From the NCBI GenBank assembly GCA_023424865.1, contig JAFADM010000293.1, positions 1 through 5,372 on the forward strand: a stretch of DNA of 5,372 nucleotides, in the 5' to 3' direction. Below the pieces are notes generated by a model, which saw nothing but the letters and a program-made list of their open reading frames with translations, searched no databases and was not told the origin of the DNA. The position numbers were made by a program, and so were the translations under genes. The stretch is from Bacillota bacterium. Its GTDB lineage: Bacteria > Bacillota_A > Clostridia > DSM-8532. Positions 1-5,372 of this stretch are shown one piece after another (within the stretch, counting starts at the first letter, position 1; every line of letters begins with the position of its first letter).

Positions 1-2
1 TT

Positions 3-2255
3 CTTTATCTGGTGATGCGTCAGACTCTGGTTGAAAAAAGAATCATCGATTCGGCAAACAGCCTGCTTTCTGTTATGAAAACCCAGGATGCCATTTTGAA
101 TCAGGCGGAGCGGACCCTTTCCGTTATTGGTGAGGATCCCAATATTGCCAATTACCAGCAAATTGACATTGAGCAGAAGCAGATGGAAATTTATGATGCC
201 TACAACAGTCTGGCCAGGCTGTGCCGGGAAAATGAGTTCTACAATAAAATCGTCGTTTATTATTACGACAGCGGACGGGTTCTGGCAACCAACTGGGGAG
301 TATCCAGCCTTGCCGATTACGAGCTTAATAACGGCCCCCTCTTTACCCGGGATCTGGAGCAGAGGGATATTGTGGTGCGCACCCTGCCTCCGGAGGAAGG
401 GGAAAGCACCGGGATTATTGAAATGATTCGCTACCTTCCCATTAATTATGTCGCCCGCCCCAAGGCCATTCTATCCATCAGCATCAGCAGCGAATACTTT
501 AAATCTCTCCATAACCTGATGAACAGCGTGGGCGGCGACTATTTTTTAACCAACAGCAGCAGAGAGCTTATTTATGGAAGCCTTACCCCAATTCCCCCGG
601 ATATTTTTGAAAAGCTGGAAGCTACCCGTACAGGGGACGGGGTGGTGTACTACACCATCCAGGACACGGGAGGATTAAAGCAGCTTGTTTCCCAGGTAAG
701 GTCCCCCAAGTATGATTTGATTTACACCAGCCGCATTCCGGTAAAGCAAATTACCAAGGATCTGGACTTTTTGTTCAGCTTCATCCTCTTCAGCACAGCC
801 CTTATGATTGTTCTTTGCGCCATGGGGGTTACTGTGACGCTGATTCGCATGTACAGGCCGCTGGACGGTGTAGCCGACCTTTTAACCGAGATTGGCGAGG
901 GTACGGCCTTCCCCAAAAGACCCGATCCCAGGGAAATGGCCCGCAAAATAAGGGGGCTTTACGAGCAGAACAAAACCCTTTTATCCCGGAACAAGGACAT
1001 GGAGGCCCTTTTTGAGCAGAATAAGCGAAACCAGAAAAACCAGTTTCTAAGAGACCTTCTGGACGACGGCCTGGAGCAGGAGGAGCTGGCCAGAGGCCTT
1101 TCCTATTACGGCATTCCCTTTACGGACAGCTTGAGCTATTGCGTCATACTCTTTTCCATTGACGACTATTCCCGGTACCGGGCGGATTTACCGGCCATGG
1201 ACCGAAGCCTCTTTGAGCTTTATCTTATGGAAACCATGGGACAGGAGCTGGACAGCAACCTTCCCTTTCCCTTTGTCTTTGAAACAGTGGAGAAGGGGGG
1301 ACGGGAATTTATGTTTATACTGGGTGCCGGAGACGGTCAGCTTCTTTGCCGCAAGGCGGCACTTTCGGCAGTGAGCCTCAATAAAAGGATAGCCCAGGAA
1401 ACAGGGGTAAGTGCCACCTTAGGCGTCAGTGAAGCTCTGGCGGGTCTTTCAGGCCTTAAGGAAAGCTTTATTCAGGCTAAAAGGGCCAGGGATCAAAGGT
1501 GGATGCGGGGCTTCGGCCTGGTGTACTTCCATGAGGCCGAAAAAGCTGAGCCGGGGCAAACCGCCTACCCCTACGCCATTGAAAAGAATCTCTTAAACGC
1601 CCTTCGCAGCAATCAGAAGGAGGAGGCCCCCGCACTGCTGGAAAGGTTTTATGAGTCGGTTATGACCGCCTGCGGTACCAATGTGTCCATGGTTCAGCAC
1701 TGCTTTTTGCAGATCCTGTCCGACACCTACCGCTGCGTTTATGAATCCTACGGTGTGCTGTCCGGAGCTTTGCCTCCGGAAAAGGAAATGTACTCGGAAT
1801 TTTTGTCGGCGCCCACAGCGGAAATATCCTATCAAAGGCTTGTAAGCTTTTATTCCTTTGTTTTTGAACAGGTGGACCGGGCCTGCTCCCAGCGCTACAA
1901 CCTTTTATCGGAGCAGGTAAAGGACTATATCGAGCTTCATTATGCCAAAGAGCTTTCGGTGGATCATCTGGCTGACCGGTTTAATTTAAGCTCCTCTCAT
2001 TTGCGGCGAATTTTTAAGGAAAAGACGGGAGAGTCCTTAAAAACCTATATCGATTCGGTGCGGATGCGAAAGGCAGGAGAGCTGTTAACCCAGGCCGACA
2101 AGCCCATAGTGGATGTTGCGGCCATGGTGGGTTATGTCTCCCAGCAGACCTTTATGCGGGTGTTTAAGAAGGAATACGGTTTTACCCCCGGTGAATTCCG
2201 GAAGGTACGTCATAATGCCTCTCGTAAAGAGAATGCAATAGAGAGAACACAGTAG
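3..2255 (+). CDS. Membrane-anchored AraC/YesN-type transcriptional regulator, 5' end missing
   Basis: One-component sensor that probably binds a ligand outside the membrane and activates nearby promoters through a cytoplasmic AraC DNA-binding domain. Residues are counted from the GTG at 12. Residues 1-250 form an extracytoplasmic Cache-like sensing region (weak assignment). Residues 252-280 are a hydrophobic membrane helix (LDFLFSFILFSTALMIVLCA and on). Residues 315-350 are polar and coiled-coil-like. Residues 375-510 resemble the degenerate GGDEF-like domain of YesN/CdaR-type regulators (GVSEALAGLSGLKESFIQAK). Residues 635-733 carry two helix-turn-helix units (LSVDHLADRFNLSSSHLRRI; PIVDVAAMVGYVSQQTFMRV) ending in the AraC signature YGFTPGEFR. 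The frame stays open to the left edge (Leu-Tyr-Leu before the GTG). No ribosome binding site precedes the GTG at 12 or the ATG at 15, and the N-terminal membrane helix expected in this family is absent, so the true start lies upstream. The stop is TAG. The family assignment is firm; the ligand and target genes are unknown. Confidence 0.93.
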   Translation, partial: LYLVMRQTLVEKRIIDSANSLLSVMKTQDAILNQAERTLSVIGEDPNIANYQQIDIEQKQMEIYDAYNSLARLCRENEFYNKIVVYYYDSGRVLATNWGVSSLADYELNNGPLFTRDLEQRDIVVRTLPPEEGESTGIIEMIRYLPINYVARPKAILSISISSEYFKSLHNLMNSVGGDYFLTNSSRELIYGSLTPIPPDIFEKLEATRTGDGVVYYTIQDTGGLKQLVSQVRSPKYDLIYTSRIPVKQITKDLDFLFSFILFSTALMIVLCAMGVTVTLIRMYRPLDGVADLLTEIGEGTAFPKRPDPREMARKIRGLYEQNKTLLSRNKDMEALFEQNKRNQKNQFLRDLLDDGLEQEELARGLSYYGIPFTDSLSYCVILFSIDDYSRYRADLPAMDRSLFELYLMETMGQELDSNLPFPFVFETVEKGGREFMFILGAGDGQLLCRKAALSAVSLNKRIAQETGVSATLGVSEALAGLSGLKESFIQAKRARDQRWMRGFGLVYFHEAEKAEPGQTAYPYAIEKNLLNALRSNQKEEAPALLERFYESVMTACGTNVSMVQHCFLQILSDTYRCVYESYGVLSGALPPEKEMYSEFLSAPTAEISYQRLVSFYSFVFEQVDRACSQRYNLLSEQVKDYIELHYAKELSVDHLADRFNLSSSHLRRIFKEKTGESLKTYIDSVRMRKAGELLTQADKPIVDVAAMVGYVSQQTFMRVFKKEYGFTPGEFRKVRHNASRKENAIERTQ
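1911..2210 (+). other. AraC-type double helix-turn-helix DNA-binding domain (within the regulator)
   Basis: This stretch encodes residues about 634-733 of the regulator. It begins with the usual lead-in helix (VKDYIELHYAKELSVDHLAD). The first recognition unit is FNLSSSHLRRIFKEKTGESL, the linker helix is TYIDSVRMRKAGELL, and the second unit is VAAMVGYVSQQTFMRVFKKE, closed by the conserved YGFTPGEFR. All family hallmark positions are present (Leu-Ala near the start, F-K-E-x-G after helix 3, R-x-x-x-A in the linker, G-Y/F in the second turn, P-x-x-F/Y-R at the end). The domain should therefore be functional and bind two major-groove sites of about 17-20 bp in total per monomer. Confidence 0.92.
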
Positions 2256-2261
2256 AAAGGA
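2254..2261 (+). promoter_or_regulatory. Ribosome binding site of the flavoprotein gene, unusually far from the GTG start
   Basis: AGAAAGGA matches part of the anti-Shine-Dalgarno complement and overlaps the last two bases of the regulator's TAG stop. It ends 13 bases before the GTG at 2275, longer than the usual 5-10. The only in-frame codons between the two are AAT/ATT-rich: an ATT at 2269 would sit at ideal spacing but is a rare initiator. The ATG at 2262 directly after the site opens a three-codon frame (Met-Asp-Asn-stop, 2262-2273). The overlap with the upstream stop fits translational coupling. Confidence 0.5.
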
Positions 2262-2274
2262 ATGGATAATTAAC

Positions 2275-5244
2275 GTGAAGGATTGGGATTACTCAGAAAA
2301 GAAAGGCAAGGTGGATCTCATTGTTCTGGGCGGTGGTATGGCGGCTTGCGCCTTGGCAGCCCAGGCTGCTAAGGCAGGCTTTAAGACGGCGCTGGTGGAG
2401 CGTCGGGGCTGCTTGGGCCATGAGTTCACCGCTACAGGCCGGGCCACCGTTAAAAACGGCAGTGCAGGAGGGGATTTGCCCTTTTTAAGCGGAAGCTTAA
2501 GAAAATACCTTCTGGTATCGCAAACAGAAAAAGGCAATGTGCCCCTTTTGTTTTCCACTGCCGCAGGGGTAGGCATAAACAATCTGCGCGCAACGGGCGT
2601 GGTTATTGCCAACGCTTTTGGCCTTCAACACCTTGAAGGACGGGCCATTGTGGATGCCACCGGGACGGGGCTTCTTCCCCGGCTTTTGGGAGCTCCACTG
2701 GAAAAATCCCTCACCGGAACTGCCGCCTATACTTTTGAAATGGAAAACGTGGGTTACTATCTTCCCGAGGACGCAAGTGTTCCAAAGGATTTTGGCCTTT
2801 TGGATAACAGGGTGTATTTTCGTCATGATGTAAAAAACCGAACGGTGCTTGCAGAGCTTCGGTTTGCTTTTGAATTTTCTCAGCACACAAGAAATGAAAG
2901 CAGCGTGGTATGGAACCGGGCCAAGCTCCTGGCGGGACGTCTGGCAGCCTGGCTGAGAGCCAATAACGAGCAGTTTTCCGAGGCCAAATTATCCTCTCTG
3001 CCCCCAGAGGCCCAGCTTTTCTATGACAGGGCGGAGGCAGCTTTTTCTCAGGGCACGGAGAGCCTTCAAGGTCTGGAAAACGTCTTTTTAATGCCAACAC
3101 CTGGTCTTTTATCCACAAGGGATCTGGAAAATTTGGATCTGGAGGCCGAAGAGCTGGTGGAGCAGGTGGCCTCCTGCTTAAAATGGGGAGACGCCGGAGA
3201 GAATGAGGTCCTGCCCCAAAAGCTTTGCCTGGGCCAGACCTGTTTTGAGGCTAAGGACTATACCCTGTCGGAGTTTGAGGACAGGGGAATGGATGTGGCC
3301 CTCAAGAAGCTTACCGTGGACTTTAATCGAATTGGTTCCCGCATAAAAGCCGGGGCTTTGGTGGCAGGAGCGGGCACCTCGGGCATGATGGCTTTAAAGG
3401 CGCTTTACGATAACCGGGTGCCCACCGTATTAATCGAGCTTAACAGCGAGGCCGGAGGCACCCATGTGCCAGGCGGCGTCACCAGCTACTGGCACGGCTA
3501 TCAGAAGGGCATTAACGACGAGGCGGCAAAGCGGGTGAAAGAGCTATCCGAGGCGCTGGGAACCGGTGGAAAGGCTCTGGAGCGCTGGGCCAACACCCTC
3601 TATCAGCAGGAGCTGATGGCTCCTCACAGCGAGGACTGCTATTTTGGCACAGTGCTGTGCGGCGTCGTTGGGGAAGGGCGGCATATAAAGGGAGCGGTGG
3701 CTGCGGACCAGGAGGGCCTGTTCGTGATAGAAGCCCAGGTGTCCATTGACGCCACGGGAGACGGCGTGCTGGCCTTCCACGGAGAGCTTCCCTATGCGTT
3801 TGGCGATAAAAGGGACGGAAGCGTTCAGAGCTACAGCCAGTTCGGCAGGGAATCCTGGAGCATGAAGGCCTTTTCCGATAACCGTTACAGCGCCGATTAC
3901 GACTGCATTAAAAACGATCTTTATTCGGAGCTTTTAAGGGGCCATTACCTGGGGCATTTACACAACAGCGATCATGATTTTTCCGTTTTTCCAACCGCCA
4001 GGGAATCCCGCCGGATTATTGGGGAGTATGTGCTTACCATGGAGGACATCCTACAGGGCGCAATTCCTCAGGATGTAGCCTGGGTGGCCAAAACCCCCTT
4101 CGACGCCCATGGCCTGGGCTCCAATATCTTTACATATATGGATTTGTGTATTTGCAGAGAGGAGCTTGAAGCCCGTATTCCTTACCGCTGCTTTATCCCT
4201 GCCGGCAGCGAGGGGCTTTTGGTGACGGGAAAATCCTTTTCCGGAACACGGGACGCGGTGTGCATCTGCCGTATGAACCCGGATCTTCGAAACGCGGGCT
4301 ACGCGGTGGGGCTTGCCGCCGCCGATGCGGTGCTCAACAGGCGCGGTGTCCGTGACATTGATCTTGCAAGGCTTCAGGAGAAGCTTAAAAAGGCCGGCGT
4401 TCTGCCGGACTGGACCTTTAAGCCTCAGGAAGACATAAACTGGAGCCTGCCCTTTGACCGGATAAATTCCATGCGTGCCTTGCTGGAGCCGGTAAAAAGC
4501 GCCCGGGAGCAACTGGGAGCTGCTTCTTCTGAAGCGGAGGAAAACCGGTTTGAAAGAGAGCTGGCACGGGGCTGGTTCGGACAAAAGGAAAGTGTGGAAT
4601 ATATTTGCCGCGAGGCGGAAAAGCTTGTGGAAAAGGGCCTTCCGGAAAAGGACGAGCCGGAATATGCAAAGCTTTTAAAAGCGGTAACCCTCCTTGTTAA
4701 GGCAGGGGATGCCCGCAATGAAAAAACGCTTGTTTACCTTTTAACAAAGGCCCATGCCGGAGGAGAAATCACCCACCGGCCCAGCACCTATTACCGAAGC
4801 CGTATCGACGGAAGGCGGGTACCCAATTACCTTCTTCTTCGGGCGCTGAGCCTGGCCTGTGAGCGTATTCCCGGAACAGATCAGGCCCGGGAGCTTGAAC
4901 GGCTCCTTGAAGAAGAGCACCTAAAGGGCTATATAACAAAGGATAAATACCATTTGCCCAGAGATTTTTTCTGCTCCTACCTGGAGCTTTCCCTGGCAAG
5001 GGCAGCCCTGCGAAGCGGAAGTCCGGCAGGGGCAAAGCGTCTGGCAGCCTACCTGGAGGATGTGCGCCCTTTATTGTTTCAGCCTGCACTGTCTGAGCTT
5101 AAGGGAGCTACCGGGCAGGACTTTGGTTATGACAAAAAAGCCTGGGAGGCGTGGCTTGATACTAACGCTCTTTTAAAGTCCCGGTCCCCTCTTCCTTTAG
5201 AGGAAGTATTTGAAGACTTTGCCCTTCTTTTTAATAAGTTTTAA
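2275..5244 (+). CDS. Two-module FAD-dependent oxidoreductase (FAD_oxidored type) with C-terminal helical HEAT-like region
   Basis: Predicted cytoplasmic flavoprotein of 989 residues, with no signal peptide or membrane helix. Module 1 (about 13-300) starts with a dinucleotide-binding fold: G19-x-G21-x-x-A24, then E42 at the end of strand 2 (ALVERRGCLG), and later DATGTG (127-132). Module 2 (about 358-715) repeats the plan with GAGTSG (365-370), E388, GGTHVPGGVTSYWHGY (394-409), DATGDG (492-497), ARESRRIIGEYVLT (575-588) and a C-terminal block GKSFSGTRDAV...GYAVGLAAADAV (652-686). These are hallmarks of the PF12831-like FAD_oxidored family. Residues 720-989 are helical, with the motif TGQDFGYDKKAWEAW (946-960) that I associate with HEAT-repeat-like proteins. 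The GTG start is chosen because the Rossmann fold begins 12 residues later and the next ATG (2338) would cut into it. The gene follows the regulator by 19 bases, probably in one operon, and ends with tandem TAA TAA. The oxidoreductase class is solid; the substrate is unknown. Family members often occur near sugar-utilisation genes, so a carbohydrate-derived substrate is an inference. Confidence 0.9.
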   Translation: MKDWDYSEKKGKVDLIVLGGGMAACALAAQAAKAGFKTALVERRGCLGHEFTATGRATVKNGSAGGDLPFLSGSLRKYLLVSQTEKGNVPLLFSTAAGVGINNLRATGVVIANAFGLQHLEGRAIVDATGTGLLPRLLGAPLEKSLTGTAAYTFEMENVGYYLPEDASVPKDFGLLDNRVYFRHDVKNRTVLAELRFAFEFSQHTRNESSVVWNRAKLLAGRLAAWLRANNEQFSEAKLSSLPPEAQLFYDRAEAAFSQGTESLQGLENVFLMPTPGLLSTRDLENLDLEAEELVEQVASCLKWGDAGENEVLPQKLCLGQTCFEAKDYTLSEFEDRGMDVALKKLTVDFNRIGSRIKAGALVAGAGTSGMMALKALYDNRVPTVLIELNSEAGGTHVPGGVTSYWHGYQKGINDEAAKRVKELSEALGTGGKALERWANTLYQQELMAPHSEDCYFGTVLCGVVGEGRHIKGAVAADQEGLFVIEAQVSIDATGDGVLAFHGELPYAFGDKRDGSVQSYSQFGRESWSMKAFSDNRYSADYDCIKNDLYSELLRGHYLGHLHNSDHDFSVFPTARESRRIIGEYVLTMEDILQGAIPQDVAWVAKTPFDAHGLGSNIFTYMDLCICREELEARIPYRCFIPAGSEGLLVTGKSFSGTRDAVCICRMNPDLRNAGYAVGLAAADAVLNRRGVRDIDLARLQEKLKKAGVLPDWTFKPQEDINWSLPFDRINSMRALLEPVKSAREQLGAASSEAEENRFERELARGWFGQKESVEYICREAEKLVEKGLPEKDEPEYAKLLKAVTLLVKAGDARNEKTLVYLLTKAHAGGEITHRPSTYYRSRIDGRRVPNYLLLRALSLACERIPGTDQARELERLLEEEHLKGYITKDKYHLPRDFFCSYLELSLARAALRSGSPAGAKRLAAYLEDVRPLLFQPALSELKGATGQDFGYDKKAWEAWLDTNALLKSRSPLPLEEVFEDFALLFNKF
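2311..3177 (+). other. First, degenerate FAD-oxidoreductase module (within the flavoprotein)
   Basis: Residues about 13-301. An intact N-terminal nucleotide-binding signature (LIVLGGGMAACALAAQAAKA, then VERRGCLGHE) is followed by the second FAD contact motif as DATGTG, where module 2 has DATGDG; the Asp expected to contact the flavin ribityl chain is Thr131. The conserved RESRRIIGEY block is not recognisable. The C-terminal flavin-contact block is reduced to LENVFLMPTPGLLSTRDLEN (267-286). It may still bind the ADP half of a dinucleotide but looks catalytically weakened. This is an inference from motif comparison by eye. Confidence 0.6.
3346..4419 (+). other. Second, complete FAD-oxidoreductase module (within the flavoprotein)
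   Basis: Residues about 358-715. All expected family blocks appear in order: ALVAGAGTSGMMALKAL for the FAD ADP moiety, E388 for the adenosine ribose, the glycine-rich GGTHVPGGVTSYWHGY, the DATGDG ribityl-contact motif, the ARESRRIIGEYVLT helix, a TPFDAHG turn (607-613), IPYRCFIP (635-642), the C-terminal flavin block with R666, and LARLQEKLKKAGVLP (697-711), which closes the family domain. This is the likely catalytic module. Confidence 0.75.
4432..5244 (+). other. C-terminal helical, HEAT-like region (within the flavoprotein)
   Basis: Residues about 720-989 contain successive amphipathic helices, for example RELARGWFGQKESVEYICRE, YAKLLKAVTLLVKAGDARNE, NYLLLRALSLACERIPG and FCSYLELSLARAALRSG. 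The region contains TGQDFGYDKKAWEAW (946-960), a sequence I recognise from the ends of HEAT-repeat-like domains. It lies beyond the normal end of the FAD_oxidored domain. A role in dimerisation, partner docking or closing over the active site is possible, but nothing in the sequence decides this. Confidence 0.5.
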
Positions 5245-5249
5245 TAAGT
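5230..5249 (+). repeat. Two tandem copies of a 10-bp AT-rich unit spanning the stop codon
   Basis: TTTAATAAGT occurs at 5230-5239 and again immediately at 5240-5249. The second copy supplies the stop codon TAA at 5242 and a second in-frame TAA at 5245. It probably arose by local slippage; the double stop ensures termination. No further copies are seen. Confidence 0.7.
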
Positions 5250-5295
5250 AAGAGCAATAATTGCAATGTAGCAGGAAAGAAAGCAACTTAAGCAA

Positions 5296-5324
5296 TTGAC
5301 AACGGAGCCTTAAAAAGCTGCAAT
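5296..5324 (+). promoter_or_regulatory. Candidate sigma-A promoter for the downstream gene
   Basis: A perfect -35 hexamer TTGACA (5296-5301) is followed after exactly 17 bases by TGCAAT (5319-5324), which matches four of six positions of TATAAT. Transcription would start near 5331-5332, leaving about 10 bases before the ribosome binding site. A better-looking TATAAT at 5332-5337 lies 30 bases from this -35. Its own best -35 (TTAAAA, 5310-5315, spacer 16) would put the start inside the Shine-Dalgarno sequence, so it is less likely to drive a translated message. The weak -10 fits an activator-dependent promoter. Confidence 0.5.
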
Positions 5325-5341
5325 AAAAGAGTATAATTTAT

Positions 5342-5347
5342 GGAGGT
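5342..5347 (+). promoter_or_regulatory. Strong ribosome binding site of the downstream gene
   Basis: GGAGGT is a near-complete Shine-Dalgarno sequence, separated by 8 bases from the ATG at 5356. This is ideal for a Gram-positive host and fixes the start of the following gene. Confidence 0.85.
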
Positions 5348-5355
5348 ACTTTGGA

Positions 5356-5372
5356 ATGAGCAAGAAACGTTA
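5356..5372 (+). CDS. Start of a downstream gene (MSKKR...), cut by the window edge
   Basis: Five complete codons (Met-Ser-Lys-Lys-Arg) and the first two bases (TA) of a sixth are present. The start is supported by the strong GGAGGT site 8 bases upstream and a promoter-like sequence before that. The basic N-terminus would fit either a cytoplasmic protein or the n-region of a signal peptide or first membrane helix, as in transporter components often encoded beside YesN-type regulators. The available sequence is too short to identify it. The sixth codon could be Tyr, or a stop if the next base is A or G, although the good signals make a real gene more likely. Confidence 0.65.

Larger units (their letters stand above)
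5245..5355 (+). other. AT-rich intergenic spacer with repeated GCAAT motif
   Basis: This 111-base gap separates the flavoprotein from the next gene and is clearly richer in A/T than the flanking coding sequence. GCAAT occurs at 5254, 5263, 5292 and 5320. GCAATAATTGC (5254-5264) is an 11-bp imperfect-centre dyad, and AAGCAA is directly repeated at 5281 and 5290. I see no GC-rich stem followed by a T run, so there is no convincing intrinsic terminator. The spacer ends in a promoter candidate and a strong ribosome binding site. Confidence 0.6.

Noticed and set aside
12..17. GTG at 12 or ATG at 15 as the true start of the regulator
   Set aside because: No Shine-Dalgarno is present in the 11 bases before, the frame remains open to the window edge, and the expected first membrane helix would be missing.
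127..426. Alternative + frame of 99 codons inside the regulator gene
   Set aside because: It overlaps the clearly coding sensor region in another frame, with no ribosome binding site and no recognisable protein features.
2262..2273. Three-codon frame Met-Asp-Asn as a real gene
   Set aside because: It is too short and only about one base from the purine-rich site; it is kept only as a possible feature of translation control, not as a gene.
2497..3118. Overlapping antisense open frames of 129 and 135 codons, and a 75-codon + frame at 2606
   Set aside because: All are shadows of the flavoprotein gene; the translations show no domain or membrane pattern and no start signals.
4051..4584. Antisense open frame of 177 codons inside the flavoprotein gene
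   Set aside because: It lies wholly opposite strongly conserved FAD-module coding sequence, has no ribosome binding site or recognisable domain, and its composition is what a reversed GC-balanced gene gives.
5254..5264. GCAATAATTGC as a transcription terminator hairpin
   Set aside because: Five-base AT-rich arms with a one-base centre cannot form a stable RNA hairpin, and no T run follows.
1..5372. tRNA, rRNA, CRISPR array, insertion sequence or riboswitch
   Set aside because: Almost all of the window is protein-coding; the only spacer over 100 bases has no repeat-spacer pattern, terminal inverted repeats, transposase or conserved RNA fold that I can recognise.

Overview
The window looks like chromosomal DNA from a Gram-positive Bacillota (Clostridia such as Lachnospiraceae, or Paenibacillaceae). 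This rests on three things: the membrane-anchored AraC/YesN-type regulator, which is typical of these groups; the strong AGGAGG-like ribosome binding site before the last gene; and the moderate-GC coding sequence flanked by AT-rich spacer. The genus cannot be fixed from the sequence alone.

Layout: all genes are on the + strand. (1) Positions 3-2255 hold most of a one-component membrane sensor/regulator: an extracytoplasmic sensing region, one visible transmembrane helix, a coiled-coil linker, a degenerate GGDEF-like middle domain and a C-terminal AraC DNA-binding domain. Its true start and first membrane helix lie upstream of the window. (2) After 19 bases, positions 2275-5244 encode a 989-residue flavoprotein of the FAD_oxidored (PF12831-like) type. 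It is built from two successive FAD-oxidoreductase modules, the first apparently degenerate, followed by a helical, HEAT-like C-terminal region. (3) A 111-base AT-rich spacer (5245-5355) holds a plausible promoter, a repeated GCAAT motif and a strong ribosome binding site. (4) These lead into the first codons of a further gene, beginning MSKKR, which is cut by the window edge.

The short gap and shared strand suggest that the regulator and the flavoprotein are co-transcribed. Regulators of this type usually sense an external ligand, often a sugar or its binding protein, and activate neighbouring uptake and catabolism genes. The reasonable inference is that the flavoprotein oxidises or reduces a small, perhaps carbohydrate-derived, metabolite in the cytoplasm, and that the next gene is under its own promoter and possibly regulator control. 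Substrate and pathway cannot be read from this window. No RNA gene, mobile element, CRISPR array or clear terminator was seen. The most unusual element is the tandem double-Rossmann architecture of the flavoprotein with its extra C-terminal domain.
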